A DNA stretch of 64,000 bases from Paraburkholderia lacunae. Lineage in GTDB: Bacteria; Pseudomonadota; Gammaproteobacteria; Burkholderiales; Burkholderiaceae. Shown here piece after piece: positions 9,016 through 17,703 of this stretch. The stretch lies in contig NZ_QHKS01000008.1 in NCBI RefSeq assembly GCF_003353175.1, forward strand, positions 186,001-250,000. Reading direction: 5' to 3'. Both the position numbers and the translations under genes were made by a program. The notes below the pieces were generated by a model that saw only the letters and a list, made by a program, of their open reading frames with translations, did no database searches and had not been told where the DNA came from. Position 1 is the first letter of the stretch. Each line of letters begins with the position of its first letter.

Positions 9016-9313
9016 GAGCGTGCCCTCCGGACGCGTGCGACGAGCGAAAGCGCGGCGATGTGACGAGGCGCTACGAACCGCATCAAAGGATAGCACCGGG
9101 TGAAACGGTGGCGGTGGACAAACTGCATCGGCAGCAACCGCTTATGACGCGTCAAGCTTACGTGCTGTCCAACGTGGTGCGCGGGTGGTGCACGCACTGT
9201 TCGCCGGATAAATAACCGCCCCATGCTTCGCGCTATCATGCTGATCTAGACACGATGAACAGCAGAAACGGCAGCCAAGATGGCAAAAGAAGAGCAGACA
9301 GGAGCGGGACGCA

Positions 9314-9388
9314 AGCACGCCCTTGCCGCCATTCGCCGCCGATGAAAATATCGCCGGTAGGCACGAGGCTGGTATCGAAGTGAGTCAT
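9314..9388 (-). pseudogene. 5' fragment of an aldehyde dehydrogenase
   Basis: From an ATG at 9388 the minus strand reads MTHFDTSLVPTGDIFIGGEW followed by RQGRAC. The FIGGEW-type stretch is the usual N-terminus of NAD-dependent aldehyde dehydrogenases. After about 25 codons the similarity ends and the frame soon stops. It is therefore the start of a gene whose body has been lost. Confidence 0.5.
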
Positions 9389-9411
9389 GTCGGTCGTTCC
9401 GGTCTGCTTCA

Positions 9412-9513
9412 GCTAATTGGGCGATCGAGGGCGGCATCGACGGCAATACGTGTCGCCAGAAGAACGCGAAGGCGCCGGAAGGCAAGTTCATGACGGAGCG
9501 TAAAAATGACTGA
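9412..9513 (+). pseudogene. 3' tail of a lost gene overlapping the reductase start
   Basis: A plus-strand frame reads ANWAIEGGIDGNTCRQKNAK and then ends ...FMTERKND with TGA at 9511-9513, overlapping the ATG of the next gene at 9506. The stop/start overlap is typical of operon partners, and the composition is protein-like. I cannot name the family. Upstream it soon runs into the oppositely oriented aldehyde dehydrogenase fragment, so the body is missing. Confidence 0.35.
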
Positions 9514-10771
9514 CGCTGCTGCTGCAAAGGCGCAAGCCGCCCACGCCGGGCTCGAAGCACCGCGCACGATCGTCGTGATCGGCGGCGGCCAGGCGGCCGG
9601 CTGGGTCGTGAAGACATTGCGCAAGGAAGGCTTCGTGGGCCGCCTCGTGATGATCGCCGACGAGATTCATCTGCCGTACGAGCGCCCGCCCTTATCGAAG
9701 ACGGTGCTGACCGGTGAAGCGGATATCGAAACCGTGCGGCTCGTTACGCCGGACGATTTCGAGGCGCTGAACGTCGAAGCATGGCAACCGGATTACGCGA
9801 CGTCGATCGACCGCGAGCAACGCATCGTGCGCACGCAGTCGGGCCGCGACGTGCAATACGACCGTCTGGTGATCGCCACCGGCGGCGCGGCGCGCCGTCT
9901 GCCGGATGCGCTGGTGAAGACCTCGCACATCGCTTACCTGCGCACGCTCGACGAAGCCGTCGCGCTCGGCGAGCGGCTGCGCGCCAGCAAGCGCGTGCTC
10001 GTCGTAGGCGGTGGCTGGATCGGCCTCGAAGTCGCGGCGACCGCGCGCAAGCTCGGCGTGCAGGCGACGGTGGTGGAAGGCGCGTCGCGTCTATGTGCTC
10101 GTTCGTTGCCGCCGATGGTGTCGAACTTCCTGCTCGAGTTGCATCGCGCGAACGGCGTGGACGTGCGCTTGCACGCATCGCTGGTAGCGCTTGCCGATCA
10201 TCCGCACGACGCTGAGCGCATTCGCGCAACCTTCGCGGACGGCTCGACGCTCGACGCCGATTTCGCCGTCGCCGGTATCGGCCTCACGCCGCACACCGCA
10301 TTGGCGGAAGCCGCCGGCATCGAGGTGCAGGACGGCATCGTGGTCGATCACTTCGGCGCGACCGACGACCCGCGCATTTTCGCGTGCGGCGACGTCGCGA
10401 ATCATCCGAGCGCGTGGCTCAAGCGCCGCGTGCGTCTCGAATCGTGGGCCAACGCGCAGAACCAGGCGATCTCCACGGCGAAAGCCTTGCTCGGCACCTT
10501 CGAACCGTATGCGGATATTCCGTGGTTCTGGTCCGATCAATACGACGTCAATCTGCAAATCCTCGGCGATATTCCGGGCGATGCGCAACTCGCCGTACGC
10601 GGCAATCTGCCGGGCAAACGCGCCACGCTTTTCTATCTGGAAGACAACGCGATTCGCGGCGTGATCGCCATCAACACGCCGCGCGAACTGAAACTGTCGC
10701 GCAAGTGGATGAACCAGGGCCGGACCGTCGACCTTGCCACCCTGACCGACGCCAACACGGCGCTTGCCTAA
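9506..10771 (+). CDS. FAD-dependent ferredoxin reductase (oxygenase reductase type)
   Basis: A 421-residue pyridine-nucleotide-disulfide oxidoreductase of the type that reduces the ferredoxin of Rieske oxygenases or P450s. The FAD motif VVIGGGQAAGWVVKTLRKEGF is near residue 22, PYERPPLSK near residue 55, the NAD motif RVLVVGGGWIGLEVAATARK near residue 160, and GIFACGDVAN-like text (RIFACGDVANH) near residue 290. The C-terminal third is the Reductase_C fold. A GGAG site precedes the ATG. No partner ferredoxin or oxygenase survives next to it: its flanks are gene fragments, so its electron acceptor is unknown. Confidence 0.88.
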   Translation: MTDAAAAKAQAAHAGLEAPRTIVVIGGGQAAGWVVKTLRKEGFVGRLVMIADEIHLPYERPPLSKTVLTGEADIETVRLVTPDDFEALNVEAWQPDYATSIDREQRIVRTQSGRDVQYDRLVIATGGAARRLPDALVKTSHIAYLRTLDEAVALGERLRASKRVLVVGGGWIGLEVAATARKLGVQATVVEGASRLCARSLPPMVSNFLLELHRANGVDVRLHASLVALADHPHDAERIRATFADGSTLDADFAVAGIGLTPHTALAEAAGIEVQDGIVVDHFGATDDPRIFACGDVANHPSAWLKRRVRLESWANAQNQAISTAKALLGTFEPYADIPWFWSDQYDVNLQILGDIPGDAQLAVRGNLPGKRATLFYLEDNAIRGVIAINTPRELKLSRKWMNQGRTVDLATLTDANTALA

Positions 10772-10810
10772 CCACACCTACGCACGGCACCACGGCATGA
10801 GAATGCCTAT

Positions 10811-11047
10811 ATGTACACGCCGGAGCTGTATCCGACGAGTATCCGGGCGATGGGTTGCGGTGTCGGCGGCGCGTGGCTCAAAGTGGCGGCGATCTTCGCA
10901 CCGGCTAACGTGTCGAAGACGATGATCGGCGGCAATCTGGAAGTCGCGTTCTATATCCTTGCGGCGGTGCCGTTGCTGGCGGCGATCACGGTGCACTTCC
11001 TCGGCATCGAAACCAAGCGCAAAGTGCTGGAACAACTCGAGGCTTGA
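10811..11047 (+). pseudogene. 3' fragment of an MFS transporter
   Basis: The frame begins MYTPELYPTSIRAMGCG, which is the loop-10/11 signature of sugar/aromatic-acid-porter-like MFS proteins, and continues through two hydrophobic segments to the stop. Only the last about 80 residues of a roughly 440-residue protein remain. Directly upstream the similarity is lost, immediately after the reductase gene. A short membrane peptide could still be made, but transport is not expected. Confidence 0.75.
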
Positions 11048-11062
11048 CGGTTTGCCGCGACG

Positions 11063-11524
11063 TTACAGCGCCTTGCGATATACCACGAAGCCCGAGCGTT
11101 CCGCGACGCTATCGTAGAGCCGCATTGCCGTCAGATTCGTTTCATGCGTCTGCCAGTAAACGCGCTGCGAGCCGTCGGCCTTCGCGCGCGCGTACACCGC
11201 CTCGATCAGCGCACGGCCGATGCCTTTGCCGCGCTCCGATTCCAGCGTGTACAGGTCTTGCAGATAGCAGGTCGGGCCGGCCATCGTCGTGTGACGGTGA
11301 TACAGGAAGTGCACGATGCCGAGCAACTTGCCGCCGCGCTCGGCGACCATCGCATGCATCGGCTCGTAGCCGTCGAAGAAACGTCCCCACGTAATCTGCG
11401 TGATTTCGCGCGGCAATGCAGTTTCGCCAGAGCGGCCATAGAACGCGTTGTAGGCATCCCATAGCGGCAGCCACGCGTCGAAGTCGGCGGGCGTGACGGG
11501 GCGGATTTGAATCGATTCGGACAT
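11063..11524 (-). CDS. GNAT family N-acetyltransferase
   Basis: A 153-residue acetyl-CoA-dependent acetyltransferase. It starts MSESIQIRPVTPADFDAWLP; the acetyl-CoA-binding motif A reads LQDLYTLESERGKGIGRALI near residues 88-107, and the late NLTAMRLYDSVAERSGFVVYRK closes the domain. The substrate cannot be deduced. It is divergent from the MocR regulator, with about 120 bases between, and converges with the MFS fragment. Confidence 0.85.
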   Translation of the reverse strand: MSESIQIRPVTPADFDAWLPLWDAYNAFYGRSGETALPREITQITWGRFFDGYEPMHAMVAERGGKLLGIVHFLYHRHTTMAGPTCYLQDLYTLESERGKGIGRALIEAVYARAKADGSQRVYWQTHETNLTAMRLYDSVAERSGFVVYRKAL

Positions 11525-11641
11525 GACTGCGGCTCCTTGTCTGGCTGCATGCGGTTGTTGGCAACCCGATAGCCGTCAGCATAAGAAATTTGTGGCACCA
11601 TTGTTAGCTCCACGACGCGTTCAGAATTTGGAGCCACGAAC

Positions 11642-13132
11642 TTGGATTATGGTCTGTTGATGTCGAACGTCGAGCGGGCACTGGGTGGCCGCAAGCTGAC
11701 GCAGCAGGACTTGCTGTACGAGAGCCTGCGCCGCGCGATTCTCGATGGCGACATCCGCCACGGCAGCCAGCTCGTACCGACGCGTGCGCTCGCCGAGCAA
11801 CTCGGCATCGCGCGAAATTCGGTGCTGTACGCGTACGAACGGCTGACCGAAGAAGGCTTCATCACCACGAGCCGGCATGGTTCTATCGTCAGCATGGTGA
11901 GCGGCGCGGGCGCGTCGATAACCACGGCCCGCGCAGGCGCGAAAGCACCGGCGAACCGTCTGTCCCAGCGCGTCGCCGGCCTGCCGCGTGAGCGCAGCAA
12001 CCCGGACGACCCCACACCATTCCGTCCCGGCGTACCCGCACTCGATGAATTTCCGCTCGCGCAATGGCGCGCTTCGATGGAACGCGCGTGGCGCTCGGTC
12101 GAGCCGAGCGAACTCGGCTATGGCAACAATTCCGGGCATCCCGCGTTACGCCGCTCGATCGCCGAATATGTGCGCGTGTCGCGCGGCGTGCGGTGTTCGC
12201 CCGAACAGGTGTTCATCACAGCGGGTACCCAGGCGAGTCTCGATCTGTGCGCATGCATGCTGGCCGATCCCGGCGATAGCGTGTGGGTCGAAGATCCCGG
12301 TTATCACGGCGCGAAGGCGGCGTTCCAGGCCGCCGGTTTGCGACTGGTGCCGATACCCGTCGACGCCGCCGGCATCGCGCCCACGCCGGATCATTGGCAG
12401 CAGACGCCGCCGCGTCTGATGTACATCACGCCGTCGCATCAATATCCGCTCGGCAGCGTGTTGAGCCTGGAGCGACGCTGGTCGATCATCGAGCACGCGG
12501 TGGCGCGCGGCGCGTGGATCATCGAAGACGACTATGACAGCGAACTGCGCCACAGCGGTCCGCCCTTGCCGTCGATCCAGGGGCTCGCGGCGGATACACC
12601 GGTGATCTACCTCGGCACCTTCAGCAAGACGATGTTTCCGGCGCTGCGTATGGGCTTCATGATCGTGCCGGCGAATCTGGTCGCGGACGTGGACGAGGCG
12701 CTCAGCGAGATCGCGCGGCAGGGGCGCGTGGCCGAACAGATCGCGTTGGCGGACTTCATCGATAGCGGGAAATATGCGCGGCATCTGCGGCGCATGCGGC
12801 GGCTTTATCAGCAACGCCGCGCCGCGTTGGTGGATGCCATCGAGCGGCACATGGGCGATCTGGTGACGATCTCCTCCGACAGCGGCGGCATGCATTTGAC
12901 GGTGCGGCTCGATGCGCCGCTGCACGATCAGGACGTAAGCGCGGCCGCGCGCGAGCACGGCTTGCATATCGCGGCGCTCAGCGCGTTCTGTCAGCCGTGC
13001 GCACAGAACGCCGCGCGCTATAACGGTTTTATGCTCGGTTACGCGGGCATCAAACCGGACGAAGCCGATGCATGGGTGGCGCGGCTCGCCGCCGTCGTTC
13101 GTGGACTGGATCGTGCAGGTACGCGCCGTTAG
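11642..13132 (+). CDS. MocR/PdxR-type regulator (GntR HTH fused to aminotransferase fold)
   Basis: A 496-residue protein with an N-terminal GntR winged helix (LLYESLRRAILDGDIRHGSQ, then LAEQLGIARNSVLYAYERL, about residues 20-80) joined to a fold-type I PLP domain. GTQASLDLCACMLADPGD and the cofactor lysine region YLGTFSKTMFPALRMGF are visible. MocR proteins bind PLP and usually control a neighbouring gene. Here the divergent GNAT gene at 11063-11524 is the obvious candidate target. The TTG at 11642 is used as start because GGAG lies upstream and related proteins begin with the same MDY(A/G)LL pattern. Confidence 0.88.
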   Translation: MDYGLLMSNVERALGGRKLTQQDLLYESLRRAILDGDIRHGSQLVPTRALAEQLGIARNSVLYAYERLTEEGFITTSRHGSIVSMVSGAGASITTARAGAKAPANRLSQRVAGLPRERSNPDDPTPFRPGVPALDEFPLAQWRASMERAWRSVEPSELGYGNNSGHPALRRSIAEYVRVSRGVRCSPEQVFITAGTQASLDLCACMLADPGDSVWVEDPGYHGAKAAFQAAGLRLVPIPVDAAGIAPTPDHWQQTPPRLMYITPSHQYPLGSVLSLERRWSIIEHAVARGAWIIEDDYDSELRHSGPPLPSIQGLAADTPVIYLGTFSKTMFPALRMGFMIVPANLVADVDEALSEIARQGRVAEQIALADFIDSGKYARHLRRMRRLYQQRRAALVDAIERHMGDLVTISSDSGGMHLTVRLDAPLHDQDVSAAAREHGLHIAALSAFCQPCAQNAARYNGFMLGYAGIKPDEADAWVARLAAVVRGLDRAGTRR

Positions 13133-13164
13133 GGCGGCACCGTCGCTGTTGTGACGAAACCCGG

Positions 13165-14268
13165 CTACGCCATTTCCGCTCTGAGCCAACGTGCGAGCAT
13201 GGCGTCGTCGTCCGTATGCAGTGCTTGCGCGATGCGCCGCCCGACCGCCGCGCCGAATTTATAGCCGTGGCCCGAGCATGCCGACACAACCAGCGTGTTG
13301 CCGAGGCACTGCGAAAAGAAACGTGTGTCCGCCGTGAATGTATACGCGCAAGTCTTCACTTCGGTGACCCTATATTCGTCGATGCGGCCGAAGGGCGGCG
13401 AGAACAGCCGGCGCAAACTGTCGCCTTCGTCGGGTGCGGCGACGCGATCGGCGTTTGGATCGGCGGCGCGAGTCTTGCGCACGCCCGCGCCGAACTTCAG
13501 GCCGACGCCGTCGATAGGCGGCAGCACGTAACCGCTGCTGGCGCCACCGATATCGACAATCGCCGGCGCGTTCGACCATGCGTCCTGCAAGTCCGCGGGC
13601 GGTTCCATATAGGCGACCGCGTTGCGATAAGTCACCAGCTTTTCAGCGAGTGCGGGGAACAACTGCAAGGTCCAGGCGCCCGCGGCGACCACGAGCTTGT
13701 CGCCGCGAACCGTGCTGCCGTCTTCGAGTTGCACGGATGCCGCCTGCGGATCGACGGCGAGCGCTTTTGCATGCATGCGAATCTCGGCGCCGCGCATCTT
13801 GAGCCACGCTTTCATATCGTGTGCTATGCGTTCGCTAAAGAGCACGCCACCGTCATGGTCGAGGTAAGCGTAGCGAAAGGTAGCGGGATCGAGAAACGGA
13901 TAACGTTCGGCCGCTTCGTACGGTTTGAGCCGTTCGTATTCGAATTCCATCCGGTCGAGGCCGGCGCGGAATAGTTCCGCGCCGTCGCCGGCATATTGGG
14001 AAATGCCAAGCACGCCGCAATTAGCGTAGTGCGAAACGCCCAAGTCGTCCCACAGCAAATCCCAACTGTCGAACGCTTCAGCGATGGTACGCGCATAGCC
14101 GTCGGCGTCGCCGTATGCGCGGCGGATCATCCGGTGCCGGTCGCCCGACGCGGCGAGCGGATTGGGAATCGAACCCTGTTCGATCAGCGTAACGTCATGC
14201 CCCAGCTTCGCCAGCGACCACGCCGTACTCAAGCCCGCAATGCCCGCGCCTACGATTGTCACCCGCAT
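13165..14268 (-). CDS. FAD-dependent amine oxidase, monomeric sarcosine oxidase-like
   Basis: A 367-residue DAO-family flavoprotein. The Rossmann motif VTIVGAGIAGLSTAWSLAKLG is at the N-terminus, followed by RHRMIRRAYGD as in N-methyl amino acid oxidases. The stretch EVKTCAYTFTADTRF places a Cys (residue 307) where monomeric sarcosine oxidases attach FAD covalently. It would oxidise an N-methylated or secondary amine to aldehyde plus H2O2. A GAGGACGAGG stretch precedes the ATG. It converges with the MocR gene. Confidence 0.82.
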   Translation of the reverse strand: MRVTIVGAGIAGLSTAWSLAKLGHDVTLIEQGSIPNPLAASGDRHRMIRRAYGDADGYARTIAEAFDSWDLLWDDLGVSHYANCGVLGISQYAGDGAELFRAGLDRMEFEYERLKPYEAAERYPFLDPATFRYAYLDHDGGVLFSERIAHDMKAWLKMRGAEIRMHAKALAVDPQAASVQLEDGSTVRGDKLVVAAGAWTLQLFPALAEKLVTYRNAVAYMEPPADLQDAWSNAPAIVDIGGASSGYVLPPIDGVGLKFGAGVRKTRAADPNADRVAAPDEGDSLRRLFSPPFGRIDEYRVTEVKTCAYTFTADTRFFSQCLGNTLVVSACSGHGYKFGAAVGRRIAQALHTDDDAMLARWLRAEMA

Positions 14269-14461
14269 GCCTCGTCCTCGAAACGGTCTGTTCGGATCAG
14301 AGTCTAGCAGCGGGAAATTTCTGACAACGGGAAAATTAATTCAGTGCAAGTTCGTGCGAATCAGCGTATGCAAGCCAGCGAGGCTTGCGCGAAACGGCAT
14401 GAAGCAACGCATAAAGAAAGCAACGGTATAAAACAGGCGGTGGTCTCCGCGCGCCCAAATA

Positions 14462-14668
14462 TTAGTGTTTGCTGCGATTCGACGAATTCCGCAGCTGGTC
14501 ACGCACCTTCTTCGCGGCGAAGAGCGGCACGTAATCGAAGACGCGCGCATCGTGCCGATAGTCGGCCAGCGTGTCGGCGTACATCTTCGAGACCGTTTCA
14601 GCGGGCGTATCGGTTTCTTCCGCGATGCTTCTTACCAATTCGTCGATGTTGGGTTCGGGCTGGGACAT
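14462..14668 (-). CDS. DUF3562 small protein
   Basis: A 68-residue helical protein starting MSQPEPNIDELVRSIAEE with DTPAETVSKMYADTLADY and a basic KKVRDQLRNSSNRSKH tail. This matches the pattern of the Burkholderia-type DUF3562 family, whose function is unknown. The start at 14668 follows a GGAGAG site; the frame is open slightly further but that part is upstream of the site. Confidence 0.7.
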   Translation of the reverse strand: MSQPEPNIDELVRSIAEETDTPAETVSKMYADTLADYRHDARVFDYVPLFAAKKVRDQLRNSSNRSKH

Positions 14669-14834
14669 GGAAATCTCTCCAGGGTAGGCAGGATGAATCG
14701 CGGGCAAACAGGAGTTTCATTAGAGAATGTGATTCGCGTTGATGCAAATTGAATCGGTCTATCGCAGGATTCGTTCCACAGAGATTTTTGTCTTGCAGTC
14801 CGTAGGTTCCAGCGCCGGGCCGTCGTGCGAGAAA

Positions 14835-15899
14835 TCAATGCGTATGTCGATGATGAATATCCGGGAAATGCGCGTGAGTGTGCGAGATTGGTGCATGGCG
14901 ATGCGGATGGGTATGCGGCTCGTTGCCATCCCATACGAAATCGTGTTCATGCTGATGATGCGCGTCGTGTCGATGACGATGCGTGTGGTCAAGTGCATCG
15001 TGCGTATGCGGATGCTCGTGACGTTCGCGGATATGCAGCCAGACGCCCAGCGTCATCAGCGCGGCCGCGACCCAGAACAGCAGCGGCGGCATTTCAGGCC
15101 ACAACACCCACGACAAGGTCACGCCGAAGAGCGGCGCGACCGAGAAATACGCGCCGGTGCGCGCGGTGCCGAGATGGCGCAATGCTATGACGAATAGCAC
15201 GAGACTCACGCCGTAGCCGGCGAAGCCCGTCAGCATCGCAAGCGTGATGGTCGCGGCCTTCGGCCATGCGGCGCCGAGGGTGAACGCGAGCGCGATATTC
15301 ACCGAACCGGCCACGAGTCCTTTGACGCACGCAATGAACATGGCATCGTTAGCCGACACCTTGCGCGTGAGATTGTTGTCGATGGCCCAGCAGGCGCACG
15401 CGGCGGCCAGCAGCAGTGTGCCGGGCGGCAGGCCTGCCGCGCCCGGTTGCCACGACAGCGCCACGCCGCCCGCGACGATCGCGACCATGCCGAGGAATAC
15501 CTGCACGTCGACGTTCTCGCGAAACACGACCCATGCGATCAGCGCGGTGAATACGCCTTCGAGATTCAGCAGCAGCGAGCCGGTGGCCGCGGGTGTCGTT
15601 TGCAAACCGAGCATCAGAAGCGCCGGACCGGCGACGCCGCCCGCCGCGATCGCGCCGGCGAGCCACGGTACTTCGCGTAACGGAAAGCGGTCGTGGCTGA
15701 CGCGCTGTCCGCGGGCATGGCTTTGCAGCCGGCGCAGCAGGATCAGCACGGCGAGGCCGGTGCCGCTGCCGAGGTAGAACAGACCGGCGAGCAGAAACGG
15801 CGACAGCGAGCCGAGCAGCGCTTTGGCGAGGGGCGTGGTCGCGCCGAACAGCGCGGCGGCCAGTAACGCGGTGAAAGCTGCGTTAAAGCGGGTCGACAT
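14835..15899 (-). CDS. EamA/DMT permease with a long His-rich C-terminal tail
   Basis: A 354-residue inner-membrane transporter. Two EamA repeats, each about five hydrophobic helices, fill residues 1 to about 290 (FGATTPLAKALLG near the start, LLNLEGVFTALIAWVVFREN mid-protein). They are followed by a tail of about 60 residues packed with HxH pairs, for example HTHRHRHDAHHQHEHDF and HTHPHRHAP, ending HHRHTH. Such tails bind Zn, Ni or Co in other transporters, so a metal role or metal sensing is possible. The frame continues upstream to 16184, but 15899 gives a natural EamA N-terminus. Confidence 0.85.
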   Translation of the reverse strand: MSTRFNAAFTALLAAALFGATTPLAKALLGSLSPFLLAGLFYLGSGTGLAVLILLRRLQSHARGQRVSHDRFPLREVPWLAGAIAAGGVAGPALLMLGLQTTPAATGSLLLNLEGVFTALIAWVVFRENVDVQVFLGMVAIVAGGVALSWQPGAAGLPPGTLLLAAACACWAIDNNLTRKVSANDAMFIACVKGLVAGSVNIALAFTLGAAWPKAATITLAMLTGFAGYGVSLVLFVIALRHLGTARTGAYFSVAPLFGVTLSWVLWPEMPPLLFWVAAALMTLGVWLHIRERHEHPHTHDALDHTHRHRHDAHHQHEHDFVWDGNEPHTHPHRHAPISHTHAHFPDIHHRHTH

Positions 15900-15949
15900 G
15901 AGTTTGAAATCCAGTTGAAGTCGAAGCGGGCGTTGCCGACACGATAGCG

Positions 15950-16165
15950 CTATCTGCCCGCCGACGCCTCGGGAATCGAGCGCTCCGACAGAAAATCCAC
16001 GAACGCTCGCAGTTTCGACGACAACCGCCGGCTCGACGGCCATGGGACCGAGATGCGGAAGAGGGCGGATCCGCGCTCGACCCGCGCGCTCGACCCGCGG
16101 TTGACCAGGCGCCGCGCACGGGGTAAACGTACAGCGTCGCCGCCAACGCCCGGGTGAACCTGCAA
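15950..16165 (-). pseudogene. C-terminal remnant of a LysR-type regulator
   Basis: The minus strand reads ISVPWPSSRRLSSKLRAFVDFL followed by SERS, which is the usual end of a LysR effector domain. In another frame just upstream the stretch TLYVYPVRGAW fits the preceding beta-strand, so at least one frameshift separates the parts. No helix-turn-helix portion remains. The fragment lies between the EamA gene and DUF488. Confidence 0.55.
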
Positions 16166-16707
16166 TGACGCGTCCGTTTTTCACGATCGGTCATTCCACG
16201 CATCCGCTGCGCGAGTTCATCGATTTGCTCGAAGCATCGGAGATCGAAACGCTGGTGGATGTGCGCAGCATTCCACGCTCGCGCACCAATCCGCAGTTCA
16301 ATCAGGAGACATTGCCGGGCTCGCTCGCTCCCGCGCACATCGACTACCTTCATCTGAGCGAACTGGGTGGCCGCCGCAGCCATCGCAAAGGCGATGCGCC
16401 GTCGCCGAACGGTTACTGGACGCATCCCGCCTTTCGCAGCTATGCCGACTACGCAATGACAGCAGCATTTCAGGAAGGCCTCGCACGCCTCGTCGACCTC
16501 GGCCACCGCCGCCGTTGTGCGATCATGTGTTCCGAAGCGGTATGGTGGCGATGCCACCGGCGTATCATCGCCGACTATTTGCTGCTGCGCGGCGAGACCG
16601 TGTTGCACATCATGGATACGCACCACACCAACGCCGCGACCATGACGCCGGGCGCGCAAGCGCAACCCGGCGGCACGTTGATTTATCCACCGGAAACCGA
16701 GTCCTGA
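16165..16707 (+). CDS. DUF488 family protein
   Basis: A 180-residue protein starting MTRPFFTIGHSTHPLREFIDLL, with LVDVRSIPRSRTNPQFN and the Cys-containing CAIMCSEAVWWRCHRRIIADYL typical of DUF488. Function is unknown; members are soluble and often near DNA-repair or stress genes. Here the 3' end overlaps a DNA-glycosylase fragment, which suggests that the two once formed a pair. Confidence 0.85.
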   Translation: MTRPFFTIGHSTHPLREFIDLLEASEIETLVDVRSIPRSRTNPQFNQETLPGSLAPAHIDYLHLSELGGRRSHRKGDAPSPNGYWTHPAFRSYADYAMTAAFQEGLARLVDLGHRRRCAIMCSEAVWWRCHRRIIADYLLLRGETVLHIMDTHHTNAATMTPGAQAQPGGTLIYPPETES

Positions 16708-16891
16708 TCCGCTGCTGCGTTGGCGCGACTATGGCCCCAACGTCATGCCGCTGCCGCATCCATCGCCGCGCAATATCGCGTGGTTCAAGCGCAATCCCTG
16801 GTTCGAGGCGGAGATGCTGCCGAGTTTGCGTGAGCGCGTATTCGCGGCGCTGAACGGCGCCGGCCTGACGCACCGCCTGCCGGCGAAATAA
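16706..16891 (+). pseudogene. 3' fragment of a uracil-DNA-glycosylase-superfamily protein
   Basis: A frame overlapping the DUF488 stop reads DPLLRWRDYGPNVMPLPHPS followed by PRNIAWFKRNPWFEAEMLP. The LPHPSPRN element and the following WFKxNPWFE stretch match the last motif of uracil-DNA-glycosylase-superfamily proteins. Sixty-one codons remain; the catalytic N-terminal part is absent. The join lies within the last codons of DUF488. Confidence 0.7.
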
Positions 16892-17037
16892 TCTGAAATA
16901 CGTATTTAAGCGTATGAGGGAATAAAACGGCACACTGGTGCGTTTGCCTCATGCCGACGGCGCCAACAAACCTGCTCCGGCATAGCCGGATTTCAAACAG
17001 CTTTCGCAGAAACGCTTTCTTGCGGACGGAACCATTG

Positions 17038-17637
17038 ATGAACACCCAAGCCGACACCCTGACCGATTCGACCAGCACGCCGCTACCCTCGCGTTACACC
17101 CGCACGGCGATGCTGCTGCACTGGCTGATCGCGCTGCTGATGATCGGCAACGTCGTGCTCGGGCTGAGCGCGGATTCATTACCCGACGGCTGGGTGCGTC
17201 CGGTGGTCGATACCCACAAGTCGATCGGCATCACGGTGCTTGGCCTCGCACTCATGCGCATCTTGTGGCGCATCTCGCATAAGCCGCCGCCGCTGCCGCG
17301 CGAGTTTCCGGCGTGGGAAAAAATGGCCGCGCACGTCGCGCATTTCCTGCTGTATCTGCTGATGATCGCGTTGCCGCTGTCCGGCTGGCTGCACGATTCG
17401 GCCTGGAAAGACGCGGCGACGCATCCCATGCGGCTGTTCAACCTGTTTCCGTGGCCGCGTATCGGCTACGTGACGAGTCTTGATCCGGCGTTCAAGGAAA
17501 CCTTGCACGACCGCTTCGGCGCGCTGCATACGTGGCTCGGCTACGCGCTGTATGCGTTGCTGGCGATGCATATGGGCGGCGCGTTGAAACACCAGTGGAT
17601 CGATCGCAAGCCGGTTCTCAAGCGCATGGTGCCGTAA
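17038..17637 (+). CDS. cytochrome b561 family protein
   Basis: A 199-residue inner-membrane b-type cytochrome. Four hydrophobic helices carry the heme-ligating histidines: AMLLHWLIALLMIGNVVLG, the VDTHKSIGITVLGL segment, AHVAHFLLYLLMIALPLSGW and FGALHTWLGYALYALLAMHM. It probably passes electrons between the quinone pool and a periplasmic partner. A GGACGGA site favours the ATG at 17038 over the longer frame starting at 16951. Confidence 0.9.
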   Translation: MNTQADTLTDSTSTPLPSRYTRTAMLLHWLIALLMIGNVVLGLSADSLPDGWVRPVVDTHKSIGITVLGLALMRILWRISHKPPPLPREFPAWEKMAAHVAHFLLYLLMIALPLSGWLHDSAWKDAATHPMRLFNLFPWPRIGYVTSLDPAFKETLHDRFGALHTWLGYALYALLAMHMGGALKHQWIDRKPVLKRMVP

Positions 17638-17703
17638 GCGCCGCGGCCTATACGCCCAGTCCCCAGTCCTTTAACCGCACTCTCGACGAACTCAGCCGTT
17701 ATT

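Noticed and set aside
15900-16184. N-terminal extension of the EamA frame to 16184
   Set aside because: This DNA carries the LysR remnant in neighbouring frames, and the permease start at 15899 is a normal EamA N-terminus.
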